Assembly (NCBI RefSeq): GCF_029227915.1
Contig: NC_079878.1
Location: 27,927,501 to 27,991,500, forward strand
DNA from: Hydractinia symbiolongicarpus
Taxonomy: Eukaryota > Cnidaria > Hydrozoa > Anthoathecata > Hydractiniidae
Direction of reading: 5' to 3'
Length of the DNA stretch: 64,000 bases
A model generated the notes under the pieces. The model was not told where the DNA came from. It worked only from the letters and a program-made list of their open reading frames with translations, and ran no database searches. The stretch's first letter is position 1. Every line of letters begins with the position of its first letter. Both the position numbers and the translations under genes were made by a program. Below are positions 1 to 9,980 of this stretch, piece by piece.

Positions 1-2142
1 AGAATCTGTTCAATTAAGTCCCACAGCCAATCCTTTCACTGTTAAAAGCGATACAACCTAGTAATATCAGAAAAACATCGCTAAATACTTGTGGGTACGA
101 ATATTTGACCCAACCGTTGTAACTCAAACGGACTGACACCGTTAAAAAGTCAATGAAATGTGGTTTTTGAGCCTGTCGCTATATCTTCAGCGTGCGATAA
201 CGGCTGGGATTGGTCCCACAATAAGAAATGACTTATTTATCTAAGTTTTTAAATGAAGCGCTACCACAGCGCCCAGTGTAATCGCTGAGTTGCGACAATC
301 ATGTCAAATTAAGAAGAATGTTATTTCTTGGACTCCAATCGTCTCATTCATCACATTTATCAGGTCACAGTCCAAAGTTAGTTCAATTAAGTCCCACAGT
401 CAATCGTTTCACTGGTAAAAGGGATGCAACCTAGGAATATCAGAAAAATATCGCTAAACACATGTGGGGACGAATATGTTATGCAACCGTTGTAACTCAA
501 ACGGACTGATACCGTTAGAAGTTCATTGAAATGTAGTTTTCGAAACTTTCTCTATTTTTTCAGCGCGCGATAACGGCTAGAATTGGTTCCACTGTAAAAA
601 ATGACTTATTTACTTAAATTTTTAAATGAAGCGCTACCACAGCGCCCAGTGTAATCGCTGAGTTCCGGCAATATGTGACGGAACCGATGTCACTCAAACA
701 GACTGATACTGTTAGAAAGTCATTGAACTGTAGTATTTGAAACTGTCTGTAGTTCTTCAGCGCGCGCTAACGCCTAGGATTTGTCCCACAGTAAAAAATG
801 ACTTTTTTATCTGAATTTTTATATGAAGCGCTACCACAGCGCCCATGTAATCGCTGAATTTCGGCAATCATGTAAAGTTAAGAAGAATGTTATTTCTTGG
901 ACTTAAATGGTCTCACTTATCGCATTTATAAGGTCACAGTCCAAAATCAGTTCATTTAAGTGCCACAGTCAATCGTTTCACTATTAAAAGCGCTACAACC
1001 TAGTAATATCAGAAAATTATCTCTATATACATGTGCGAACGAATATGCGATGCAACCGTTGTAACTCAAACGGACTGACACCGTTAGAAAGACAATGAAA
1101 TGTAGTTTTTTAAACGTGCCGCTATTTCTTCAGCGTGTGATACCGGCTAGGTTTGGTCTCACAGTAAAGAATGACTTATTTATCTAAGTTTTTAAATGAA
1201 GCGCTACCACAGCGCCCAGTGTAATCGCTGAGTTGCGGCAATCATGTGAAGTTAAGAAGAATGTTATTTCTTGGACTCCAATTATCTCATTTATCACATT
1301 TATAAGGTCACAGTATAGAATCAGTGCAATTAAGTCCCACAGTCAATCGTTTCACTGTTAAAAGCGATAAAACCTAGTAATATCAGAAAATTATCCCTAT
1401 ATACATGTGGGTACGAATATGATATGCAACCGTTGTAACTCAAACGGATTGACACCGTTAAAAAGTCAATGAAATGTAGTTTGTGAACGTGCCGCTATTT
1501 CTTCAGCGTGCGATAACGGCTAGGATTGGTCCCACGGTAAAAAATGACTTATTTATCTAAGTTTTTAAATGAAGCACTACCATAGCGCCCAGTGTAATCG
1601 CTGAGTTGCGGCAATCATGTCAAATTAAGAAGAATGTTATTTCTTGGACTCCAATCGTCTCATTCATCACATTTATAAGGTCACAGTATAAAATCAGTTC
1701 AATTAAGTCCCACAGTCAATCGTTTCACTGTTAAAAGCGATACAACCTAGTAATATCAGAAAATTATCCCTATATACATGTGGGGACGAATATGATATGC
1801 AACCGTTGTAACTCAAACGGACTGACACCGTTAAAAAGTCAATGAAATGTAGTTTGTGAACATGCCGCCATTTCTTCAGCGTGCGATAACGGCTAGGATT
1901 GGTCCCACGGTAAAAAATGACTTATTTATCTAAGTTTTTAAATGAAGCGCTACCACAGGGTCCAGTGTAATCGCTGAGTTCCGGCAATCATGTCGAGTTA
2001 AGAAGCATATTATTTCTTGGAGTCCAATTGTCTCATTTATCACATTTAGCAGGTCAAAGTCCAGAATCTGTTTAATTAAGTCCCACAGCCAATCCTTTCA
2101 CTGTTAAAGGCGATACAACCTAGTAATATCTGAAAAACATCG
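1..2142 (-). repeat. 373-bp satellite, inverted (minus) block, left arm of inverted repeat
   Basis: About 5.7 satellite units read in the minus orientation, opposite to the rest of the window. Recurring landmarks such as CAATTAAGTCCCACAG lie near 8, 380, 1325, 1690 and 2070, with a variant near 950. The spacing is about 373 bp except between 380 and 950, where a unit and a half is present because of a half-length unit. The reverse complement of this block matches the start of the plus-oriented array from 3567, including private variants of the end unit. The block ends abruptly at 2142, where the LINE begins. No gene is present in it. Confidence 0.95.
655..690 (-). repeat. Half-length satellite unit: deletion junction
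   Basis: Around 668-674 the reverse complement reads CACATATT joined directly to GCCGGAA. In full units these two stretches are about 190 bp apart. The unit has therefore lost about 186 bp, half its length. The same junction recurs near 8738 and 11536, so it arose once and was copied with its neighbours rather than arising three times. Confidence 0.85.
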
Positions 2143-2143
2143 A

Positions 2144-3309
2144 ATGGAATGGAAGAGTAAACTTGATAAGAATTATGTGGTGGGTGCGATCTTGATGGAT
2201 CTTTCAAAAGCTTTTGACTGTGTACCACATGACTTACTAATTGCGAAATTAGCTGCTTATGGATTTGACAATAAGTCTCTTCAATTCATTCTATCTTATC
2301 TTACTGATAGAGAGCAAGCCACTCGAATAAATGGGATCTATAGTCTATTTCAAATTATCTTATCTGGTGTACCACAAGGTTCTATTTTGGGACCTATCAT
2401 ATTCAATATATTTATAAATGATTTGTTTCTTTTTATAGAAAAATATAAGCTACATAATTACGCTGATGATAACACAATATCCAACTTCTCAAATTCTATT
2501 CCTAATTTGATAAATACTTTAGAAAACGAAGCTAAAACTGCCCTCTCCTGGTTAAAAGAGAATAAAATGATTGCAAACCCTGAAAAGTTTCACTCGATAA
2601 TTCTGACAAAGAATAAGGCAGATAATTTAGGTCTAAAATTTAATATAGGAAATAAAACTATTGAAAGTGAAAATAACGTGAAATTACTAGGTGTGACTAT
2701 AGACAATAAATTAAATTTTGACAGACACGTTAGTGATTTGTGTCGCAAAGCATCAGCCCAACTAAATGCCCTATTTCGATTTAGAAGTTTCTTATCCTTT
2801 CAAGCAAAATATATTTTAGTTCAAAGTTTTATCTACGCAAATTTCAATTATTGTTCCCTTATATGGCATTTTTCTTCTTCTAAATCTTTATCTAAAGTCG
2901 AAATGATACAAAAACGAGCATTAAGATTTCTGTATAATGATACGGTAAGTACATACGAAAATTTACTTAAAAATTCCAGCAAGAGTCACATGAATGTAAA
3001 TCGCTTACGGTCATTGTGTATAGAAATCTCTAAAACTATAAATAACAGCAGCCCTCTTTTTATGAAAGATATATTTTGTTTAAATGATAACGGTAGGACA
3101 GTCAGAGAACAAAATACAAATAATTTGGTAGTCTCAAGGAAAAGGACCGCGACTTTTGGAACTAATAGCTTATCACCCTGGGACCAAAGATTTGGAATAA
3201 CCTACCATCACATTTGAAACGATGTCACAACCTTAAAGTTTTTAAAAGCATGATTAAAATGTGGGACGGATCTAAATGTAACTGTGATGAATGTAAGGTC
3301 CCTTTATAG
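2144..3309 (+). pseudogene. LINE reverse transcriptase, N-terminally truncated, one frameshift
   Basis: This would be the RNA-dependent DNA polymerase that copies the LINE transcript at a nicked target. An open frame runs 2144-3217 (357 codons). Its first ATG is only the first in-frame Met after the truncation, not a real start. Palm motif A is at residues 17-25 (LMDLSKAFD, catalytic Asp19). GVPQGSILGP is at 75-84, the catalytic YADD at 106-109 and a KLLG motif at 180-183, followed by the thumb-like and connection region to about 300. Homology then shifts frame between about 3172 and 3181. The next frame continues from 3181 (GPKIWNNLP) to a stop at 3307-3309 and ends in a cysteine cluster (CNCDEC) usual at the C-terminus of this family. 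The shift removes the proper C-terminus from the open frame. The endonuclease and the finger motifs are absent, so the product is non-functional. Confidence 0.93.
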
Positions 3310-3454
3310 AACTTTGTTGTTATTATTGTTTATATATATAAAAAAAATGATTTTATTTAATTGTAAACATAAAAAAAAATTAGTCGATTTAGATTAGTTT
3401 TCTTAATTACTTTTTTTTTGGAAACTATTGTAAATATGTGAATAATCGACTTTA
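3310..3454 (+). other. LINE 3' UTR
   Basis: A short, very AT-rich untranslated tail follows the reverse transcriptase stop. It contains runs of T and A and a 7-bp inverted pair, GTCGATT at 3383-3389 and AATCGAC at 3444-3450, about 54 bp apart. In principle this could form a hairpin recognised by the element's own reverse transcriptase, as 3' UTR structures are in some LINEs. A role for this pair is inference only. Confidence 0.6.
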
Positions 3455-3485
3455 AATAAATTGAAAAGAAAAAAAAAAAAGAAAG
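3455..3485 (+). promoter_or_regulatory. Polyadenylation signal and poly(A) tail of the LINE
   Basis: AATAAA lies at 3455-3460. An A-rich tail follows from 3464, with an uninterrupted run of 12 A at 3469-3480 and then GAAAG. Satellite resumes at about 3486 with ACATTTCATTGAC. The tail marks the 3' end of the reverse-transcribed copy and supports plus-strand orientation. Confidence 0.85.
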
Positions 3486-4249
3486 ACATTTCATTGACTT
3501 TTTAACGGTGTCAGTCCGTTTGAGTTACAACGGTTGGGTCAAATATTCGTACCCACAGGTATTTAGCGATGTTTTTCAGATATTACTAGGTTGTATCGCC
3601 TTTAACAGTGAAAGGATTGGCTGTGGGACTTAATTAAACAGATTCTGGACTTTGACCTGCTAAATGTGATAAATGAGACAATTGGACTCCAAGAAATAAT
3701 ATGCTTCTTAACCCGACATGATTGCCGGAACTCAGCGATTACACTGGACCCTGTGGTAGCGCTTCATTTAAAAACTTAGATAAATAAGTCATTTTTTACC
3801 GTGGGACCAATCCTAGCCGTTATCGCACGCTGAAGAAATGGCGGCATGTTCACAAACTACATTTCATTGACTTTTTAACGGTGTCAGTCCGTTTGAGTTA
3901 CAACGGTTGCATATCATATTCGTCCCCACATGTATATAGGGATAATTTTCTGATATTACTAGGTTGTATCGCTTTTAACAGTGAAACGATTGACTGTGGG
4001 ACTTAATTGAACTGATTTTATACTGTGACCTTATAAATGTGATGAATGAGACGATTGGAGTCCAAGAAATAACATTCTTCTTAATTTGACATGATTGCCG
4101 GAACTCAGCGATTACACTGGGCGCTGTGGTAGCGCTTCATTTAAAAATTTAAGTAAATAAGTCATTTTTTACAGTGGAACCAATTCTAGCCGTTATCGCG
4201 CGCTGAAAAAATAGAGAAAGTTTCGAAAACTACATTTCAATGAACTTCT

Positions 4250-4279
4250 AACGGTATCAGTCCGTTTGAGTTACAACGG
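4250..4279. other. Three-arm inverted motif AACGG-N7-CCGTT-N8-AACGG
   Basis: AACGG at 4250-4254, CCGTT at 4262-4266 and AACGG at 4275-4279. The middle arm is complementary to both outer arms, so two mutually exclusive 5-bp hairpins are possible on either strand. The arrangement is intact in many units of the 3486-6000 region and in scattered units later. Other types carry one or two mutated arms (AACAG, or ACGTTT in place of AACGG). Confidence 0.75.
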
Positions 4280-4493
4280 TTGCATAACATATTCGTCCCC
4301 ACATGTGTTTAGCGATATTTTTCTGATATTCCTAGGTTGCATCCCTTTTACCAGTGAAACGATTGACTGTGGGACTTAATTGAACTAACTTTGGACTGTG
4401 ACCTGATAAATGTGATGAATGAGACGATTGGAGTCCAAGAAATAACATTCTTCTTAATTTGACATGATTGTCGCAACTCAGCGATTACACTGG

Positions 4494-4508
4494 GCGCTGT
4501 GGTAGCGC
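4494..4508. other. GCGCT-N5-AGCGC hairpin of the satellite unit
   Basis: A perfect 5-bp inverted repeat, GCGCT at 4494-4498 and AGCGC at 4504-4508, flanks the loop GTGGT. It is present in a large share of units and degraded in defined types (GCGTTGGAGTAGCGC, GGACCCTGTGGTAGCGC, GCGCTGTGGTACCGCC). Small deletions in this array fall in it at 15661, 31777 and 48251. Confidence 0.75.
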
Positions 4509-4766
4509 TTCATTTAAAAACTTAGATAAATAAGTCATTTCTTATTGTGGGACCAATCCCAGCCGTTATCGCACGCTGAATATATAGCGACAGGCTCAAA
4601 AACCACATTTCATTGACTTTTTAACGGTGTCAGTCCGTTTGAGTTACAACGGTTGGGTCAAATATTCGTACCCACAAGTATTTAGCGATGTTTTTCTGAT
4701 ATTACTAGGTTGTATCGCTTTTAACAGTGAAAGGATTGGCTGTGGGACTTAATTGAACAGATTCTG

Positions 4767-7200
4767 GACTTTGACCTGCTAAATGTGATAAATGATACAA
4801 TTGGACTCCAAGAAATAATATGCCTCTTAACTCGACATGATTGCCGGAACTCAGCGATTACACTGGACCCTGTGGTAGCGCTTCATTTAAAAACTTAGAT
4901 AAATAAGTAATTTTTTACCGTGGGACCAATCCTAGCCGTTATCGCACGCTGAAGAAATAGCGGTACGTTCACAAACTACATTTCATTGACTTTTTAACGG
5001 TGTCAGTCCGTTTGAGTTACAACGGTTGCATATCATATTCGTCCCCACATGTATATAGGGATAATTTTCTGATATTACTAGGTTGTATCGATTTTAACAG
5101 TGAAACGATTGACTGTGGGACTTAATTGAACTGATTCTATACTGTGACCTTATAAATGTGATAAATGAGATAATTGGAGTCCTAGAAATAACATTCTTCT
5201 CAACTTGACATGATTGCCGCAACTCAGCGATTACACTGGGCGCTGTGGTAGCACTTCATTTAAAAACTTAGATAAATAAGTCATTTCTTATTGTGGGACC
5301 AATCCTAGCCGTTATCGCACGCTGAAGAAATAGCGACACGTTCAAAAACTACATTTCATTGACTTTTTAACGGTGTCAGTCCGTTTGAGTTACAACGGTT
5401 GGGTCAAATATTCGTACCAACAGGTATTTAGCGATATTTTTCTGATATTATTAGGTTACATCGCTTTTAACAGTGAAACGACTGACTGTGGGACTTAATT
5501 GAATTAACTTTGGACTGTTAACTGATAAATGTGATAAATGAGATAATTGGACCCCAAGAAATAACATTCTTCTGAGTTTGACGTGATTGCTGGAATTCAG
5601 CGATTACATTGGGCGCTGTGGTAGTGCTTCTTTCAAAAACTTAGATAAATAAGTCATTTTTTACTGTGGGACCAATCCTAGCCGTTATCACACGCTGAAG
5701 AAATAGCGGCACGTTTAAAAAACTACATTTCATTGACTTTTTAACGGTGTCAGTCCGTTTGAGTTACAACGGTTGCATCGCATATTCGTCCGCACATGTA
5801 TATAGGGATAATTTTCTGATATTACTAGGTTGTATCGCTTTTAACAGTGAAACGATTGACTGTGGCACTTAAATGAAATGATTTTGGACTGTGACCTTAT
5901 AAATGCGATAAGTGAGACCATTTAATTCCAAGAAATAACATTCTTCTTAACTCGACATGATTGCCGGAACTCAGCGATTACACTGGACCCTATGGTAGCG
6001 CTTCATTTAAAAATTTAGATAAATAATTGATTTTTTACTGTGGGACCAATCCTAGCGCGTGCTGAAGAAATAGAGACAGTTTCAAATACCACATTTCATT
6101 GACTTTTTAACGGTCTCAGTCCGCTTTAACTACAACAGTTGCGTCACATATTCGCACCAACATGTATTTAGCAATTTTTTCCGATATTAAAAAGTTGTAC
6201 TTGCTTTTAACAGTGAAACGATTGACTGTGGGACTTAATTGAACTGATTTAGGACTGTGACCTTATAAATGTGATAAGTGAGACAATTGGACTGCAAGAA
6301 ATAACATTCTTCTTAATTTGACATGATTGCCGGAACTCAGTGATTACAATGGGCGTTGGGGTAGCGCTTTGTTTAAAAATGTAGATAAATAAGTCATTTT
6401 GTACTGTCGGACGAATCATAGTCGTTAGGACGCTCTGAAGAAATAGAGACAGTTTCAAAAACTAAATTTCAATAATTTTCTAACAGTATCAGTCCTTTTG
6501 AGGTACAACGTTTGTGTCACATATTCGTACCAACATGTATTTAGCGATATTTTTCTGACATTACTAGGTTGCATCACTTTTAACAATGAAACGATTGACT
6601 GTGGGACTTAATTGAACTGATTTAGGACTGTGACCTTATAAATGTGATAAGTGAGACAATTGGACTGCAAGAAATAACATTCTTCTTAATTTGACATGAT
6701 TGCCAGAACTCAGTGATTACAATGGGCGTTGGGGTAGCGCTTTATTTAAAAATGTAGATAAATAAGTCATTTTGTACTGTCGGACGAATCATAGTCGTTA
6801 GGACGCGCTGAAGAAATAGAGACAGTTTCAAAAACTAAATTTCAATAATTTTCTAACAGTATCAGTCCTTTTGAGTTACAACGTTTGTGTCACATATTCG
6901 CACCAACATGTATTTAGCGATATTTTTTGACATTACTAGGTTGCATCACCTTTAACAATGAAACGATTGACTGTGGGACTTAATTGAACTAACATTGGAC
7001 TGTGACCTGATAAATGTGATAAATGAGACAATTGAACTCCAAGAAATTACATTCTTCTTAATTTGACGTGATTGCCGGAAGTCAGCGACTACACTGGGCG
7101 CTGCGGAAGCGCTTCATCTCAAAATTTACCTTAATAAGTCAATTTTTATTGTGGGACCAATCCTAGCCGTTATCGCGCGCTAAAGAAATAGCGACAGTTT
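4767..7200 (+). repeat. Satellite segment between the inverted arm and the 2.8-kb repeat
   Basis: About 6.5 satellite units of mixed type and no gene. Two neighbouring units, about 6190-6562 and 6563-6935, are nearly identical at an offset of 373 bp: both carry TTTAGGACTGTGACC, GGGCGTTGGGGTAGCGC and ACTGTCGGACGAATCATAG. They mark a recent single-unit duplication. From about 6700 the sequence also matches 14140 onward. Confidence 0.85.
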
Positions 7201-9980
7201 CAAAAACTACATTTCATTGACTTATTAACGGTGTCAGTCCGTTTCTGTTACAACGGTTGGGTCACATATTCGTACTAACATGTATTTAGCGATATTTTTC
7301 TGATGTTACTAGGTTGCATTGCTTTTAACAGTGAAAGGATTGACTGTGGGACTTAATTGAACTGATTTTGGACTTTGACCTCAAAAATTTGAAAAATGAG
7401 ACAATTGAACCCAAGAAATGACATTCTTCTTAATTTGACTTGATTGCTGGAATTTACCGATTACACTGGGCGCTGTGGTAGCGCTTCATTTAAAGTTTAG
7501 ATAAATAAGTAATTTTGTACTGTGGGACCAATCCTAACCGTTAGCGCGCGCTGAAGAAATAGAGACATTTTCAAAAACTACGTTTCAATGACTTTCTAGC
7601 GGTATCAATCCGTTTGAGTTACAACACTTGCGTCACATAATCGTACCAACATGTATTTAGCGATATTATTCTGTTATTATTAGGTTGCATCGCTTTTAAC
7701 AGTACTTAATTGAACTGATTTTGGACTTTGACCTCATAAATTTGATAAATGAGACAATTGAATCCAAGAAATAACATTCCTCTTAATTTGACGTGTTTGC
7801 CGGAACTCAGCGATTACAGTGGTCGCTGTGGTAGCGCTTCATTTCAAAATTTAGATTAATAAGTCGATTTTTGTTGTGGGACCAATCCTAGCCGTTATCG
7901 CGCGCAGAAGAAATAGAGACATTCTCAAAAACAACATTTCAATGATTTTCTAGTGCTATCAATCCGCCTGAGTTACAACGGTTGCGTCACATATTCGTAC
8001 CAACAAGTATTTAGCGATATTTCTCTGACATTACTAGGTTGCGTCACCTTTAACAATGAAACGATTGACTGTGGCACTTCATTGAACTGATTCTTGGCTG
8101 TGACCTTATAAATGTGATAAATGAGACAATTGGACCTAGGAAAAACCATTCCTCTTAATTGGACGAGATTGATGGAATTCAGCGATTACACTGGGCTCTG
8201 TGGTAGCGCTTTATTTGAAAATTAGGATAAGTCAGTCTTTCTTACAGTGGGACCAATCCTGGCCGTTATCGCACGCTGAAGAAATAGCGGCACGTTTAAA
8301 AAACTACATTTCATTGACATTTTAACAGTGTCAGTCCGTTTGAGTTACAACGGTTGCATCACATATTCGTCCGCACATGTATATAGGGATAATTTTCTGA
8401 TATTACTAGGTTGTATCGCTTTTAACAGTGAAACGATCGACTGCGGCACTTAAATGAACTGATTTTGGACTGTGACCTTATAAATGCGATAAGTGAGACC
8501 ATTGAATTCCAAGAAATAACATTCTTCTTAACTTGACATGATTGCCGAAATTCAGCGATTACATGGGCGCTGTGGTAGCGCTTCATTTAAAAATTAAGAT
8601 AAAAAAGTCATTTTTTACTGTGGGACAAATCCTAGGCGTTAGCGCGCGCTGAAGAAATACAGACAGTTTCAAATACTACATTTCAATGACTTTCTGACAG
8701 TATCAGTCTGTTTGAGTGACATCGGTTCCGTCACATATTGCCGGAACTCAGCAATTACACTGGGCGCTGTGGTAGCGCTTCATTTAATAATTTAAGTAAA
8801 TAAGTCATTTTTACTGTGGAACCAATCCTAGCCGTTATCGCGCGCTGAAAAAATAGAGAAAGTTTCGAAAACTACATTTCAATGAACTTCTAACGGTATC
8901 AGTCTGTTTGAGTTACAACGGTTGCATGACATATTCGTCCCCACATGTATTTAGCGATATTTTTCTGATATTACTAGGTTGCATCCCTTTTACCAGTGAA
9001 ACGATTGACTGTGGGACTTAATTGAACTAACTTTCGACTATGACCTGATAAATGTGATGAATGAGACGATTGGAGTCCAAGAAATAACATTCTTCTTAAT
9101 TTGACATGATTGTTGCAGCTCAGCGATTACACTGGGCGCTGTGGTAGCGCTTCATTTAAAAACTTAGATAAATAAGTCATTCCTTATTGTGGGACCAATC
9201 CTAGCCGTTATCGCACGCTGAAGATATAGCGACAGGTTCAAAAACTACATTTCATTGACTTTTTAACGGTGTCAGTCCGTTTGAGTTACAACGGTTGGGT
9301 CAAATATTCGTACCAACATGTATTTAGCGATATTTTTCTGATGTTACTAGGTTGCATTGCTTTTAACAGTGAAAGGATTGACTGTGGGACTTAATTGAAC
9401 TGATTTTGGACTTCGACCTCATAAATTTGAAAAATGAGACAATTGGACCCAAGAAATGACATTCTTCTTAATTTGACTTGATTGCTGGAATTTACCGATT
9501 ACACTGGGCGCTGTGGTAGCGCTTCATTTAAAGTTTAGATAAATAAGTAATTTTGTACTGTGGGACCAATCCTAACCGTTAGCGCGCGCTGAAGAAATAG
9601 AGACATTTTCAAAAACTACATTTCAATGACTTTCTAGCGGTATCAATCCGTTTGAGTTACAACACTTGCGTCACATAATCGTACCAACATGTATTTAGCG
9701 ATATTATTCTGTTATTATTAGGTTGCATCGCTTTTAACAGTGAGACAATTGACTGTGGCACTTAATTGAACTGATTTTGGACTTTGACCTCATAAATTTG
9801 ATAAATGAGACAATTGGACCCAAGAAATAACATTCTTCTTAATTTGACATGATTGCTGGAATTTACCGATTACACTGGGCGCTGTGGTAGCGCTTCATTT
9901 AGAGTTTAGATAAATAAGTAATTTTGTACTGTGGGACCAATCCTAGCCGTTAGCGCGCGCTGAAGAAATAGAGACAGTTT
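7201..9980 (+). repeat. Higher-order repeat, copy 1 (2,780 bp)
   Basis: This matches the next 2.8 kb position for position. The offset is 2,780 up to about 7693 and 2,798 after it; copy 1 has lost 18 bp there, reading AACAGTACTTAATTG where copy 2 has AACAGTGAGACG and onward. The block is eight satellite units, one of them a half unit. A few other single-base differences were seen, such as the GGACGAGATTG area near 8158. Confidence 0.88.
8720..8760 (+). repeat. Half-length unit junction in higher-order repeat copy 1
   Basis: CACATATT joins GCCGGAACTC at about 8738, skipping about 186 bp of the normal unit. It is the same junction as near 672 (minus block) and 11536. Confidence 0.85.

Larger units (their letters stand above)
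2143..3485 (+). mobile_element. 5'-truncated non-LTR retrotransposon (CR1/jockey-like LINE)
   Basis: This is the only non-satellite DNA seen in the window. It holds the 3' part of a LINE: the catalytic half of the reverse transcriptase, its C-terminal region, a short AT-rich 3' UTR, an AATAAA signal and a poly(A) tail running into GAAAG. The 5' UTR, the endonuclease and the N-terminal fingers of the reverse transcriptase are missing, which is typical of LINE copies that stopped early in reverse transcription. The fragment cannot move on its own. It lies precisely between satellite of opposite orientation, and I found no convincing target-site duplication. Assignment to the CR1/jockey-like group is by motif style only; the exact clade is uncertain. 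Confidence 0.92.
4230..4602 (+). repeat. Reference satellite unit (373 bp)
   Basis: This is a full-length unit used here to describe the internal layout. In order it holds the three-arm AACGG/CCGTT/AACGG motif (unit positions about 21-50), a T-rich stretch GATATTTTTCTGATATT (about 84-101), a first ACTGTGGGAC-type decamer, GTGACCTGATAAATGTG, an AATAACATTCTTCTTAATT tract, the GCGCT-N5-AGCGC hairpin (about 265-279), a second GTGGGACCAATCC decamer region and the CpG-rich CCGTTATCGCACGCTGA stretch. It carries no coding potential. Confidence 0.9.
3567..4766 (+). repeat. Right arm of the inverted repeat around the LINE
   Basis: Read forward from 3567, this matches the reverse complement of the left block read back from 2142. 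The first unit shares three variants not seen in the other units: TTTTTCAGATA, ATCGCCTTTAACAG and TTAATTAAACAG. About 522 bp pair first (3567 to about 4089 with 2142 to about 1620). The right arm then skips about 945 bp of the left arm and resumes pairing, with about 4090-4766 matching about 672-1. Only scattered single-base differences were noticed, for example one near 1994 versus 3711. Confidence 0.85.

Noticed and set aside
2143-2157. 11-base match between the LINE start (GGAATGGAAGA) and some satellite units (for example near 13729)
   Set aside because: The neighbouring left arm has the opposite orientation, so the match does not lie at the junction; probably coincidence.
4282-4298. Resemblance to a CENP-B box (TTCG followed by A) in ATTCGTCCCCACATG
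   Set aside because: The TTCG half fits, but the essential CGGG half is absent in every unit I checked.
4492-4512. Similarity of GTGGTAGCGC to the D-arm/A-box of a tRNA gene
   Set aside because: There is no B-box (GGTTCGAATCC-like) at the right distance and no cloverleaf; not a tRNA or tRNA-derived SINE.
1-4766. Palindrome as a sequencing fold-back artefact
   Set aside because: The arms differ by a 945-bp gap and single bases, and an unrelated LINE with a poly(A) tail sits between them, which a simple artefact would not give. Assembly error cannot be fully excluded without reads.
6249-6458. Short open frame on the minus strand (69 codons)
   Set aside because: It is satellite sequence that happens to lack stops in one unit; the frame is broken in neighbouring units.
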